Source of the DNA: an uncultured Flavobacteriales bacterium
GTDB lineage: Bacteria > Bacteroidota > Bacteroidia > Flavobacteriales_G > Salibacteraceae
Assembly (NCBI GenBank): GCA_943788145.1
Contig: CALSPD010000027.1
Span: forward strand, 1 to 64,000
Direction of reading: 5' to 3'
Length of the DNA: 64,000 nt
Positions 47,010 to 56,561 of the stretch are shown piece after piece. The notes below the pieces were generated by a model, which worked only from the letters and a program-made list of their open reading frames with translations, was not told the origin of the DNA and made no database searches. Numbering within the stretch: the first letter of the stretch is position 1; each line of letters begins with the position of its first letter. The translations under genes were made by a program, and so were the position numbers.

Positions 47010-49493
47010 ATGCTTCGAATTGTTTCTCTGTTTTTTATCTTATTTATCGTTGCAAACGCGCACGCCCAAACTCCTGCAGATTGGTGGTATTTTGGTAATC
47101 AAGCTGGTTTACACTTTGAAGCGGGAGGACCTGTGGCCGACCCAAATGGGGTGTTGAGTACAAGCGAAGGTTGCGCTTCCATCTCTGACGCTGGAGGAAA
47201 TTTATTGTTTTATACCGATGGTATTTCAGTGTTCGATGCAACACACACATTAATGCCAAATGGGGGAGGATTATTAGGTAATTCTTCATCCACTCAGTCG
47301 GCCATTGTTATTCCTCGGCCACAATCAAACACCCAGTTTTACATCTTTACGGTCGATGACGGTGCGGGAGTTGACGGTATGAAATACACTAAAGTTGATA
47401 TGACGCTAAACGGTGGTTTAGGCGATGTTGTCACCTCTGAAAAGAACATTTCACTCGTTACTCCAACGGCAGAAAAAGTTGCCAGTTTGAAAAAACCAAA
47501 TGGTTATTGGGTCGTGACGATGAAAATCCCATCCGATACCGTTTATGCCTATGAAGTTACGTCTGCAGGAGTGAATCTGACGCCCGTTACAAGCAATACT
47601 GGACTTTCCCTCACCACATCAAACTTTTGGGGTTACCTTAAAGGAAACGTCCAAAGCTCCAAATTGGGTTTCATATCGCAAGGAATAAGCGAAGCTTATG
47701 TGTTTGATTTTGATGTGACTACCGGAATGGTGACGGGCTCAGTAGCGATTACACAAACCATTGGAGGAGGCACAGGATATGGCATTGAGTTCTCACCAGA
47801 TGGCAACTTACTTTATACAATGAGTTATGGTACTTGCGATTTGAAACAATATGATCTAACCCTTGTAACATCTGCGGCAATCTCAGCTTCAGAGGTCATT
47901 TTGGGAAATACGGTTAGTGGCGGAGGGGCGCTTCAAATCGGTCCAGATGGTAAAATGTACATATGCAGAAGTGGAAAACCATATCTAAGTGCTATTGAGT
48001 TTCCGAATGTCTATGGATCAGGTGCCAATTTCATTGATACGGCCGTTGCCCTGTCTACCGGTAAAACATGTGTGTTAGGGTTACCAACCTTCGTTCAGTC
48101 CTTCTTTAATGTTGCTTTTGATGCGGACAATGCATGCTTTGGTGATAGTTCTTTTTTTAGCGTTGACACTGTTGGTGTAGATAGCGTGAAATGGAATTTT
48201 GGTGATCCCGCAAGCGGAACGAGTAACACATCCAACGACTTCTTTCCTTTTCATATTTTCAGCGATACCGGTGCATTTACCATAACCTTAATTGCCTATT
48301 CAGATACCTTGGTTGATACTGCTTATCAATCGGTTTTTATTTACCCGCATCAATCGGTCGATTTTGGCCCAGATACCCTCGTTTGTCGTGGGACTCAATT
48401 GGAACTGGTTGTTACCCAACCCTATGCCCAGTTTCTTTGGCATGATACCACCACAGCTGACACGTTTTTAACTACAGGTGAAAATATAGTTTGGGTACAA
48501 GTTTCGGGTTATTGCGACACGGTTTCGGACACGTTATTTATTTCCTACGATGATACGATTGAATTTGACCTTGGACCAGACACCTTGCTTTGTGGTGGAA
48601 CAGGTTATTTCATCGATGCCAATGTTCAGCAAAACGCCATCATTCAATGGAATACGGGCGATTCAGTGGATGCTATAACGGTGACCGAAAGTGGGATTTA
48701 CGAAATGAATGCAGTTAATACCTGCGGACCGGTAAATGACACGATTAAGGTCACCTTTAAACCGATTCCGAGTTTGAGTTTACTTCCTCCCGATACCCTA
48801 AATTGCTTCGATAAAGCCATTGTTTTAACGCGGCCAGACTTGGATAGCACGACTTTCATTTGGAGTGATTCGACCAAGAAGAAGACTTATACCGTTGATT
48901 CGACCGAAACGGTCTGGTTGGCGGCTTTCAACGAGTGTGGCTCATCCATCGACACCATAAATATTGTGTTTAATGGAGAAATAAAATCGGAGCTAGGAGC
49001 AGATACCATCATTTGCAATCTAGATTCTCTTGTGCTAAATGCACATCAAAATGGCGCGACCTATATCTGGAATACGGGCGATACAGCCGACTCCATCGTT
49101 TCGGGTACGAAGAGCCAATTGTACATCGTTACCATCACTTTGCGTGAATGTCAGACCATAGAGTCGAAACGGGTTGATCTATCCGATGTGTTTTGTCCAG
49201 GTATCGATTGCCGCTTACATACCATGAACGTTTTCACTCCTAATGGAGATGGCGTAAACGATATTTGGCGCGCCTCGAGTGATTGTGAAATCCTTTCGTA
49301 TCAGCTTAATATATACAACCGTTGGGGGCAGCTAGTTCATTCTAGCGCCAATGCTGAATTTGGTTGGGATGGCTTTATCGATGGCGTTCCAGCGTCAGAA
49401 GGAACATACTTTTTTGAGCTGCAATTCCGAGACACGGTTGTTGTCGATGTCGACCGACAAGCATTTAAAGGGACTTTTATGCTAAAGCGTTAA
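47010..49493 (+). CDS. T9SS type B surface protein 2 of tandem family
   Basis: 827 residues. The signal peptide (MLRIVSLFFILFIVANAHAQ) is followed by a beta-propeller-like N-terminal domain (about 22-375) opening with TPADWWYFGNQAGLHFEAGG and containing KPNGYWVVTMK and IGPDGKMYICRSGKPYLSAI. A PKD domain (about 378-450: VKWNFGDPASG) and four Ig-like repeats of about 85 residues (each with FGPDT/LGPDT and a Cys) come next. The last part is a gliding-associated C-terminal domain (NVFTPNGDGVNDIW, YNRWGQLVHSS). It is targeted to T9SS and anchored on or released from the surface. The N-terminus has diverged from the next two genes while the C-terminus is nearly identical. Confidence 0.9.
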   Translation: MLRIVSLFFILFIVANAHAQTPADWWYFGNQAGLHFEAGGPVADPNGVLSTSEGCASISDAGGNLLFYTDGISVFDATHTLMPNGGGLLGNSSSTQSAIVIPRPQSNTQFYIFTVDDGAGVDGMKYTKVDMTLNGGLGDVVTSEKNISLVTPTAEKVASLKKPNGYWVVTMKIPSDTVYAYEVTSAGVNLTPVTSNTGLSLTTSNFWGYLKGNVQSSKLGFISQGISEAYVFDFDVTTGMVTGSVAITQTIGGGTGYGIEFSPDGNLLYTMSYGTCDLKQYDLTLVTSAAISASEVILGNTVSGGGALQIGPDGKMYICRSGKPYLSAIEFPNVYGSGANFIDTAVALSTGKTCVLGLPTFVQSFFNVAFDADNACFGDSSFFSVDTVGVDSVKWNFGDPASGTSNTSNDFFPFHIFSDTGAFTITLIAYSDTLVDTAYQSVFIYPHQSVDFGPDTLVCRGTQLELVVTQPYAQFLWHDTTTADTFLTTGENIVWVQVSGYCDTVSDTLFISYDDTIEFDLGPDTLLCGGTGYFIDANVQQNAIIQWNTGDSVDAITVTESGIYEMNAVNTCGPVNDTIKVTFKPIPSLSLLPPDTLNCFDKAIVLTRPDLDSTTFIWSDSTKKKTYTVDSTETVWLAAFNECGSSIDTINIVFNGEIKSELGADTIICNLDSLVLNAHQNGATYIWNTGDTADSIVSGTKSQLYIVTITLRECQTIESKRVDLSDVFCPGIDCRLHTMNVFTPNGDGVNDIWRASSDCEILSYQLNIYNRWGQLVHSSANAEFGWDGFIDGVPASEGTYFFELQFRDTVVVDVDRQAFKGTFMLKR
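48414..49493 (+). repeat. 1,080-bp near-identical block, copy A
   Basis: Starts in the second Ig-like repeat (CCCAACCCTATGCCCAGTTT) and runs to the stop codon. It aligns without any length change with 50958-52037 and 53484-54563; differences are scattered, mostly synonymous, substitutions. Confidence 0.9.
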
Positions 49494-49556
49494 AAACTAG
49501 TTCGTGTTTTTTAGCGGAAACATGCCACTTTTGCCCAAAGATTGCGTCTCCATACC
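49494..49556 (+). promoter_or_regulatory. 63-bp repeated intergenic region with promoter, copy 2
   Basis: Same length as copies 1 and 3 and almost identical to copy 3, including the TTCGTGTTTTTTAGCGGAAA segment and CACTTTTG at 49526-49533. Confidence 0.5.
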
Positions 49557-52037
49557 ATGCTTCGAATTGTTTCTTTGTTTTTCTTGTTGCTTTTCTTTGG
49601 TAAAGCAAATGCTCAAACTCCTGCCGATTGGTGGTATTTTGGGAACCACGCGGGTTTGCATTTCACCAGTGGTGGCCCTGTCGTGTTGAATGACGGTCAG
49701 ATGACAACAAGTGAAGGTTGCACCACCATTTCTGACCCTCAAGGTAACCTCTTATTTTATTCAGACGGAATTACAGTTTGGGATAAAAACCATCAAGTAA
49801 TGCCTAATGGCACTGGACTTTTAGGGAATCCATCATCGACTCATTCGGGTATGGCCGTACCACGGCCGGGAAGCACAACAGAATTCTATTTGTTTACAGC
49901 AGATGCATCAGGGTCTGGCGGTCAAGGAATGCATTATACCAAAATTGACATGACGTTGAATTCTGGTGACGGAGACGTGGTGACAAGCGAGAAGAATGTC
50001 TTTTTAGCTGATTCTACCTGTGAAAAAATAGCTGGTGTGAAGAAATCAAATGGATATTGGGTTTTGACACATACCCAATATACCGATGACTTTTATGCTT
50101 TTTCAGTTACAGCCTCAGGCGTTAATTTAACACCTGTCATAACCAATACTGGAGTAAATATTGGTTATGGTTTTGGTTTTGGAATCAAACCATCCACGCA
50201 AGGAGATCAGGTAATTTGTACGCATCATTCCATGGATTCTGCATATCTGTATGATTTTGATTTAAATAGCGGAATGGTTACCAATACTATTGGAATAGGC
50301 GCGTCAGTTTCGGGAACCTTGTTATATGGGGTTGAGTTTTCACCTAGTGGTGATCTGTTGTATATGCAGCCGTATAGTGCCGGAACCGTCTTTCAGTATG
50401 ACTTAACGCAAGGAACGTCTGCCGCGATTTCCGCTTCCGAAATCACATTAGGTTCAGGGTCTGGTGGAGGAATGTTGCAACTTGGACCAGATGGTAAAAT
50501 GTATTGTGCCCGCGTTGGACAACCCAAACTGAGTGTTGTCCATTTTCCCGATGTCTTAGGAACAGGAGCGAGCTGGGAAGATACCAGTATTGTACTTTTA
50601 ACAGGATCAAATAGTAATTACGGATTACCAACATTTGTCCAAACTTTTTTCAGCATAGGATTCGATGTCACAAATGGTTGCATTGGCGATACATCCTTCT
50701 TTAGCTTGGATACGAGTGGTGTGGATAGCGTGAAATGGAATTTTGGCGATGTAGCGAGCGGAGTAAATAATACTTCCAATACCTATTTTCCATACCATAT
50801 TTTTAGTGATACGGGTGCATTCACGGTTACGCTTATTGCTTATTCTGACACACTCGTGGATACTGCCCTACAAGAAATATTCATATATCCTCACCAGTTC
50901 ATTGATCTCGGTACAGATACCTTGGTTTGTCGTGGAACGGAACTCATTTTTAGTGCGGCCCAACCCTACGCTCAGTTTCTATGGCACGATACCACCACGG
51001 CTGACACGTTTTTGACTACAGGTGAAAATATAGTTTGGGTGCAAGTTTCGGGTTATTGCGACACGGTTTCGGACACGGTATTTATTTCCTATGATGATAC
51101 GATTGAATTTGACCTTGGACCAGACACCTTGCTCTGTGGTGGAACAGGTTATTTCATCGATGCCAATGTTCAACAAAACGCCATCATTCAATGGAATACG
51201 GGCGATTCAGTGGATGCTATAACGGTGACCGAAAGTGGGATTTACGAAATGAATGCAGTTAATACCTGCGGATCGGTAAATGACACGATTAAGGTCACTT
51301 TTAAACCGATTCCGAGTTTGAGTTTACTTCCTCCCGACACCCTAAATTGCTTCGATAAAGCCATTGTTTTAACGCGGCCAGACTTGGATAGCACGACTTT
51401 CATTTGGAGTGATTCGACCAAGAAGAAGACTTATACCGTTGATTCGACCGAAACGGTCTGGTTGGCGGCTTTTAACGAGTGTGGCTCATCCATCGACACC
51501 ATAAATATTGTGTTTAATGGAGAAATAAAATCGGAGCTAGGAGCAGACACCATCATTTGCAATCTAGATTCTCTTGTGCTAAATGCACATCAAAATGGCG
51601 CGACCTATATCTGGAATACAGGCGATACAGCCGACTCCATCGTTTCGGGTACGAAGAGCCAATTGTACATTGTTACCATCACTTTGCGTGAATGTCAGAC
51701 CATAGAGTCGAAACGGGTTGATCTATCCGATGTGTTTTGTCCAGGTATCGATTGCCGCTTACATACGATGAACGTTTTCACCCCTAATGGAGATGGCGTA
51801 AATGATATCTGGCGCGCCTCAAGTGATTGTGAAATCCTTTCGTATCAGCTTAATATATACAACCGTTGGGGTCAGCTAGTTCATTCTAGCGCCAATGCTG
51901 AATTTGGTTGGGATGGCTTTATCGATGGCATTCCAGCGTCAGAAGGAACATACTTTTTTGAACTTCAATTCAGAGACACGGTTGTTGTCGATGTCTATCG
52001 ACAAGGATTTAAAGGGACTTTAATGCTAAAGCGTTAA
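49557..52037 (+). CDS. T9SS type B surface protein 3 of tandem family
   Basis: 826 residues from the ATG at 49557 (MLRIVSLFFLLLFFGKANAQ), matching the start of gene 2. Same architecture: propeller-like domain opening TPADWWYFGNHAGLHFTSGG, with LGPDGKMYCARVGQPKLSVV; PKD domain (VKWNFGDVASGVNN); Ig-like repeats; gliding-associated C-terminal domain. The N-terminal 380 residues share only scattered blocks with genes 2 and 4. One Asp in the last strand of the C-terminal domain is replaced by Tyr (VVVDVYRQGF versus VVVDVDRQ). Probably exported by T9SS. Ligand unknown. Confidence 0.9.
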   Translation: MLRIVSLFFLLLFFGKANAQTPADWWYFGNHAGLHFTSGGPVVLNDGQMTTSEGCTTISDPQGNLLFYSDGITVWDKNHQVMPNGTGLLGNPSSTHSGMAVPRPGSTTEFYLFTADASGSGGQGMHYTKIDMTLNSGDGDVVTSEKNVFLADSTCEKIAGVKKSNGYWVLTHTQYTDDFYAFSVTASGVNLTPVITNTGVNIGYGFGFGIKPSTQGDQVICTHHSMDSAYLYDFDLNSGMVTNTIGIGASVSGTLLYGVEFSPSGDLLYMQPYSAGTVFQYDLTQGTSAAISASEITLGSGSGGGMLQLGPDGKMYCARVGQPKLSVVHFPDVLGTGASWEDTSIVLLTGSNSNYGLPTFVQTFFSIGFDVTNGCIGDTSFFSLDTSGVDSVKWNFGDVASGVNNTSNTYFPYHIFSDTGAFTVTLIAYSDTLVDTALQEIFIYPHQFIDLGTDTLVCRGTELIFSAAQPYAQFLWHDTTTADTFLTTGENIVWVQVSGYCDTVSDTVFISYDDTIEFDLGPDTLLCGGTGYFIDANVQQNAIIQWNTGDSVDAITVTESGIYEMNAVNTCGSVNDTIKVTFKPIPSLSLLPPDTLNCFDKAIVLTRPDLDSTTFIWSDSTKKKTYTVDSTETVWLAAFNECGSSIDTINIVFNGEIKSELGADTIICNLDSLVLNAHQNGATYIWNTGDTADSIVSGTKSQLYIVTITLRECQTIESKRVDLSDVFCPGIDCRLHTMNVFTPNGDGVNDIWRASSDCEILSYQLNIYNRWGQLVHSSANAEFGWDGFIDGIPASEGTYFFELQFRDTVVVDVYRQGFKGTLMLKR
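50958..52037 (+). repeat. 1,080-bp near-identical block, copy B
   Basis: Ungapped partner of 48414-49493 and 53484-54563. Similarity with copy C also extends about 25 bp upstream (CGTGGAACGGAACTCATTTT here). Confidence 0.9.
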
Positions 52038-52100
52038 AAACTAGTTCGTGTTTTTTAGCGGAAACATGCCACTTTTGCCTAAAGATTGCGTCTCCATTCC
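52038..52100 (+). promoter_or_regulatory. 63-bp repeated intergenic region with promoter, copy 3
   Basis: Differs from copy 2 at only a few bases and keeps CACTTTTG (52070-52077) 23 bp before the ATG at 52101. Confidence 0.5.
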
Positions 52101-54563
52101 ATGCTTCGAATTGTTTCTCTTTTCATTCTAACATTTGTTTGCTTTAATCTAAAAGCTCAATCTCCAGCAGATTGGTGGTTTTTTGGTCAAAATGCAGGGG
52201 TGCATTTTACAAGTGGTGGGCCTGTGGCGGATACGAATGGCCAAATGGTAACGCAAGAAGGATGTGCCTCCGTTTCTTCCAGTGATGGTGATTTGTTGTT
52301 TTACACAGATGGATTAAAAGTTTGGGATGCTTCGCATACGGTAATGCCTAATGGTGATAGTTTGTACGGGAATGGTAGTTCTACACAAGCGGCCGTTATT
52401 GTGCCTTACCCTGGAAATCCTAATAAATATTACATTTTCACTGTAAGTGGTTGCACGGGCGGCACCTACAATACGGGCAATCATTATTTTGCTTACTCCG
52501 TTGTAGATATGAATTTAAACACTGGATTGGGAGATGTGCTAGGTGCCCAAAAAAATGTGGTGTTATTCGATTCTGCATCTGAGCGTTGTACAGCTGCGCT
52601 TCATGCCAATGGCAATGATATTTGGGTGATAGGAAAACAAGAAAACAGCAATAAATACTATTCCTTTCATTTAGCAAATTCAGGTATTGTTGACACCGTT
52701 ATAACTGAAGTCGGCCTTGTCGGAGGATGTGTTGGTTACATGCTCGCCAATCATGCTGGTGATCAAATTGTAGTAGGCAACTATGGCGCTTCCGTTGAAG
52801 TTTTTGGTTTAAATCAGTCAACAGGAGTGCTCGATTCCGTTTTAACGCTTACTCCAGGTGCTTATGGCGTGCATTTTTCTCCTAGTGATGAATTACTATA
52901 CACAGCGAGTTTAACCAACATTTTTCAGTACGATTTAACCGCAGCGAATGTGCAAGGATCTCAATTTTCGGTAACCACGGTGTCGGGTCTTTATACAATT
53001 GCTGAAGGTCCAGATGAAAAGCTTTACACGTCTAAATATCAAACAAGTTATTTAGCCAGAATCAATGATCCCAATCAGTTGGGTGCAGCCTGTAATTTTC
53101 AAGATTCTGCTGTTTACTTGGAAGGGCGTATTTGTAGAGTTGGTCTTCCCAACCATGTGGCTGCAGGTCTTTTTCTTATTGGAGACATTGATGTAGACGG
53201 TCGCTGTTTTGGTGATTCCACCTTCTTTACGGTGGATACAACCAACGCGGATAGCGTGCGGTGGAATTTTGGCGATCCAAGCACAGGTGTTTTGAACCAA
53301 TCCACAGCTTTTAGCGATTGGCATTTATACAGTGACACTGGCGAGTTTCTGGTCACACTTATAGTATACAAGGATTCACTAATTGATACGGCTTATCAAA
53401 CCGTAATGATTTACCCTTACGCAGTTGTTGACTTGGGTCCCGATACAATAGTTTGTCGTGGAACGGAGCTCATTTTTAGTGCAGCCCAACCCTACGCTCA
53501 GTTTCTATGGCACGATACCACCTCGGCTGACACGTTTTTGACTACAGGTGAAAATATAGTTTGGGCTCAAGTTTCGGGTTATTGCGACACGGTTTCGGAC
53601 ACGATATTTATTTCCTATGATGATACGATTGAATTTGACCTTGGGCCCGACACGCTGCTTTGTGGTGGAACAGGTTATTTCATCGATGCCAATGTTCAAG
53701 AAAACGCCATCATTCAATGGAATACGGGCGATTCAGTGGATGCTATAACCGTTACCGAAAGTGGGATTTACGAAATGAATGCAGTTAATACCTGCGGATC
53801 AGTAAATGACACGATTAAGGTCACTTTTAAACCGATTCCGAGCCTTACGCTTCTACCTGCCGACACGCTCAACTGTTTTGATAAAGCCATTGTTTTGACC
53901 CGACCTGATTTGGATAGCACGACTTTCATTTGGAGTGATTCTACCAAGAAGAAGACTTATACCGTTGATTCGACAGAAACGGTCTGGTTGGCGGCTTTCA
54001 ACGAATGTGGCTCATCCATTGACACCATCAATATTGTATTTAACGGAGAAATCAAATCGGAACTTGGTACGGACACCATCATTTGTAATCTAGACTCTCT
54101 CGTCTTGAATGCGTATCAATATGGTGCGACTTATATCTGGAATACTGGCGATACGGCCGACTCTATTGTTTCGGGCACGAAAAGCCAATTGTACATTGTT
54201 ACCATCACTTTACGTGAATGTCAGACCATAGAGTCGAGACGGGTTGATCTATCCGATGTGTTTTGTCCAGGTATCGATTGCCGCTTACATACCATGAACG
54301 TTTTTACCCCTAATGGAGATGGCGTAAACGATATTTGGCGCGCCTCGAGTGATTGTGAAATCCTTTCGTATCAGCTTAATATTTACAACCGTTGGGGGCA
54401 GCTAGTTCATTCTAGCGCCAATGCTGAATTTGGTTGGGATGGCTTTATCGATGGCGTTCCAGCGTCAGAAGGAACATACTTTTTTGAACTTCAATTCCGA
54501 GACACGGTTGTTGTCGATGTCGATCGACAAGGATTTAAAGGCTCAATAACGCTACAGCGGTAG
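52101..54563 (+). CDS. T9SS type B surface protein 4 of tandem family
   Basis: 820 residues from the ATG at 52101 (MLRIVSLFILTFVCFNLKAQ). The propeller-like domain opens SPADWWFFGQNAGVHFTSGG and contains blade motifs such as YGVHFSPSDELLYTASLTN and EGPDEKLYTSKYQTSYLARI. It has extra Cys residues (SGCTGG, SERCTAAL, GGCVGYML) not seen at these places in genes 2 and 3. PKD domain (VRWNFGDPSTG), Ig-like repeats and gliding-associated C-terminal domain follow, the last 360 residues almost identical to genes 2 and 3. It is convergent with the OmpA-like gene with a 2-bp gap. Confidence 0.9.
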   Translation: MLRIVSLFILTFVCFNLKAQSPADWWFFGQNAGVHFTSGGPVADTNGQMVTQEGCASVSSSDGDLLFYTDGLKVWDASHTVMPNGDSLYGNGSSTQAAVIVPYPGNPNKYYIFTVSGCTGGTYNTGNHYFAYSVVDMNLNTGLGDVLGAQKNVVLFDSASERCTAALHANGNDIWVIGKQENSNKYYSFHLANSGIVDTVITEVGLVGGCVGYMLANHAGDQIVVGNYGASVEVFGLNQSTGVLDSVLTLTPGAYGVHFSPSDELLYTASLTNIFQYDLTAANVQGSQFSVTTVSGLYTIAEGPDEKLYTSKYQTSYLARINDPNQLGAACNFQDSAVYLEGRICRVGLPNHVAAGLFLIGDIDVDGRCFGDSTFFTVDTTNADSVRWNFGDPSTGVLNQSTAFSDWHLYSDTGEFLVTLIVYKDSLIDTAYQTVMIYPYAVVDLGPDTIVCRGTELIFSAAQPYAQFLWHDTTSADTFLTTGENIVWAQVSGYCDTVSDTIFISYDDTIEFDLGPDTLLCGGTGYFIDANVQENAIIQWNTGDSVDAITVTESGIYEMNAVNTCGSVNDTIKVTFKPIPSLTLLPADTLNCFDKAIVLTRPDLDSTTFIWSDSTKKKTYTVDSTETVWLAAFNECGSSIDTINIVFNGEIKSELGTDTIICNLDSLVLNAYQYGATYIWNTGDTADSIVSGTKSQLYIVTITLRECQTIESRRVDLSDVFCPGIDCRLHTMNVFTPNGDGVNDIWRASSDCEILSYQLNIYNRWGQLVHSSANAEFGWDGFIDGVPASEGTYFFELQFRDTVVVDVDRQGFKGSITLQR
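53484..54563 (+). repeat. 1,080-bp near-identical block, copy C
   Basis: Ungapped partner of copies A and B. It is the last copy, and no 63-bp promoter repeat follows it. Confidence 0.9.
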
Positions 54564-54565
54564 TC

Positions 54566-55402
54566 TTATTTGCCAATCCGCATAAGATTCAGCGCCTCTT
54601 CATTATTGGTTTCAATGATAATCTCCACCTTATCGCAATTGGTTTTTCTTCCGCTTGCTGCATTTTCACAAATCTGAGCACCAATCATTGCATCAAATGA
54701 TTTGTAAGTACTTGATTTTAATAAGTCTTTGTCCAATACAGCCGCCTTATTGCTTGCAGATAATTTGCCTTCATCGTTATCGCTAATTCCAACGATATAT
54801 AGGGTCAGGCCTCTTGAAACTTCTAATACCGGTAAAAAACGGTTGATGAAGGTTTGTCCACTAGCTGAAATCGATGATTTATCTGATGAGAACAAGGCAT
54901 TGTCTTTTACCGTAATGATCATTTTTGAACCTTTTAGTTCGACCAATACTTCCCCGTTCTTATACGGTTCCATGGCAATAGTAGCCGCTGTATTTGCATT
55001 TTTTAATTGAGTTTCATTCTTCGCGATCGCTTCGCGCGATTCGGTGCCTTGACTTTCCTGATGCATTTTCATCATGTCCAATTCGTGCTGTTGCATCCGT
55101 TCTTGGTCAAGCATGCCCAATTGTTCCATACTCAATGGCGGCATATTGGCGGCTTTAATTTGCTCGTTTAGCTGTCGAATTTCATTATGTGCATCTTTCA
55201 ATTGCATACTCAAATCATCTACACGAGGGTCTTCTTGCATGACTCCATCTCGCTCGGGATTCGCCTGATTTTGCAGGGCCGATAAAATATTCTGTGATGT
55301 TCGTAATTGTTCGACTTCGGATTCCAAGGCCGAGTATTTTTTACTTGAAACACAAGAGGTAAGTAATAGCGAAGCAAAAGCAATGGATAGAGCTGTTTTC
55401 AT
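54566..55402 (-). CDS. OmpA-like lipoprotein, degenerate
   Basis: 278 residues. The lipoprotein signal (MKTALSIAFASLLLTSC, Cys17) precedes a helical coiled-coil segment (about 24-140, Gln/Glu/Met rich). The C-terminal domain begins like OmpA (VELKGSKMIITVKDNALFSS, ISASGQTFINRFLPVLEVS, LYIVGISDNDEGKLSASNKA) but lacks a clear NxxLSxxRA motif for peptidoglycan binding; ASNKAAVLDKDLLKS stands in its place. It probably sits in the outer membrane facing the periplasm. It is separated from the next beta-barrel gene by that gene's terminator, so the two need not be cotranscribed. Confidence 0.7.
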   Translation of the reverse strand: MKTALSIAFASLLLTSCVSSKKYSALESEVEQLRTSQNILSALQNQANPERDGVMQEDPRVDDLSMQLKDAHNEIRQLNEQIKAANMPPLSMEQLGMLDQERMQQHELDMMKMHQESQGTESREAIAKNETQLKNANTAATIAMEPYKNGEVLVELKGSKMIITVKDNALFSSDKSSISASGQTFINRFLPVLEVSRGLTLYIVGISDNDEGKLSASNKAAVLDKDLLKSSTYKSFDAMIGAQICENAASGRKTNCDKVEIIIETNNEEALNLMRIGK

Positions 55403-55410
55403 ATGGTATA

Positions 55411-55440
55411 AAATAAAAAGCCACCAAAAATTGGTGGCTT
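55411..55440 (-). terminator. Terminator of the beta-barrel gene at 55467
   Basis: On the minus strand AAGCCACCA and TGGTGGCTT form a 9-bp stem (55440-55418) with a short A/T loop, followed by TTTTATTTT. Confidence 0.8.
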
Positions 55441-55466
55441 CAAATATCGCTTCTTGATTCTAATTA

Positions 55467-56393
55467 TTAGAAGGCAACACCTAGAGAGATGTTTAATAAT
55501 CTTAATCGACCTAAAAATCCATTGAAATCAGCTGACACAGAATTCGAATTTCCAACGAAAGATATCTTGTTGCCAATGTAGGGAAGTGCAGCGATCACTT
55601 GTCCTATGCCTTCGTCAAATCCATCGGCAATCGTTTTCCAAGTCGGGGTGTCATCATCAGTCATGTCAACGGGTTGGCCGGTCATTGCAGTTAAATCGGC
55701 TTCAATTTGTGCTTGATCAATTAAAGTTCCGTCTACACCAGTTGAAATGCTACCCATTCCACCTCCAAAACCTAACCAAAGGATGTCTAAGGCCACGCGA
55801 TCGCCTATCAACCATTGATTACCAATACCGATTACAGCTCCAAAGTTTTTCATTTGAACAGTTAAATCGTAGTTGTTGTTGTATAAATAAGGAACCGATC
55901 CAATGGAAGTGTTGACATCCATTATATATCCATAGTTAATAGCCATGATTGTTTTCAATGATGAATAATAGGGTTCGACACTCAAATAGAATCCTCGTGG
56001 AGCGCCTTTTTTACCAGGATAAAACCTGAATTCGGGGCTCAGATAAAGGCGATTCGTGGTTAAGGAAGTGATGACTCCGTATCCTTTGGCAGGATCAATA
56101 CCAGTGCTCAAGGCGGTATTTGCTTCCGTCATAATTCGCGATAGCTGTCGCTTTGGGCCAAAAATAATGTTGGCGCTTAAACTAATTTTTGAACCAAGGG
56201 CACGCTCATAGGTCAAGTTCAATGGGATAGAACTAACAGGTATGAGACCAACCATAGTCCGAATTGGTTTCGTTTTAATGACATTGTTCCGAGATGGAAT
56301 TACGTCTTCTGACGAACTCATTTCGACTTCTTGCGCACAAAGGGATCCCATCAATAAGGTGCCTAAAAGAGCTAAAGTGATTTTTTTATTCAT
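55467..56393 (-). CDS. Outer-membrane beta-barrel protein (DUF3575-like)
   Basis: 308 residues. The signal peptide (MNKKITLALLGTLLMGSLCAQ) is followed by a beta-barrel pattern: MVGLIPVSSIPLNLTYERAL, LYLSPEFRFYPGKKGAPRGF (typical of DUF3575-like barrels), FYLSVEPYYSSLK, GIGNQWLIGDRVALDILWLG and a C-terminus LLNISLGVAF ending in Phe, as outer-membrane barrels often do. A long loop (about 210-270) carries an Asp-rich segment. Ligand and role unknown. It ends at a strong terminator. Confidence 0.75.
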   Translation of the reverse strand: MNKKITLALLGTLLMGSLCAQEVEMSSSEDVIPSRNNVIKTKPIRTMVGLIPVSSIPLNLTYERALGSKISLSANIIFGPKRQLSRIMTEANTALSTGIDPAKGYGVITSLTTNRLYLSPEFRFYPGKKGAPRGFYLSVEPYYSSLKTIMAINYGYIMDVNTSIGSVPYLYNNNYDLTVQMKNFGAVIGIGNQWLIGDRVALDILWLGFGGGMGSISTGVDGTLIDQAQIEADLTAMTGQPVDMTDDDTPTWKTIADGFDEGIGQVIAALPYIGNKISFVGNSNSVSADFNGFLGRLRLLNISLGVAF

Positions 56394-56536
56394 GTTTTCT
56401 AGGGTTTAATTTGAATAAATACAAAGCTCTGTATCTCCCGTTTAGTAGGAGATACGGTGATAATCGTGTACCATCTACGGTAAAAAACCTAAAATAATTA
56501 CAGTACTATGTAATGCATAGTAATGGTTTATACCTA

Positions 56537-56544
56537 TATATTTG
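56537..56544 (+). promoter_or_regulatory. -7 box of the padR-pspC operon
   Basis: TATATTTG, exact TAnnTTTG match, 17 bp before the ATG at 56562. The neighbouring TACAGTACTATGTAATGC region (56501-56518) is rich in short palindromes and could be the PadR operator. Confidence 0.45.
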
Positions 56545-56561
56545 TCCGGAAATCAATTTTT

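Noticed and set aside
46947-54563. Repeated blocks as insertion sequences or a transposon
   Set aside because: The repeats are coding (T9SS C-terminal modules plus promoter), with no terminal inverted repeats, target duplications or transposase.
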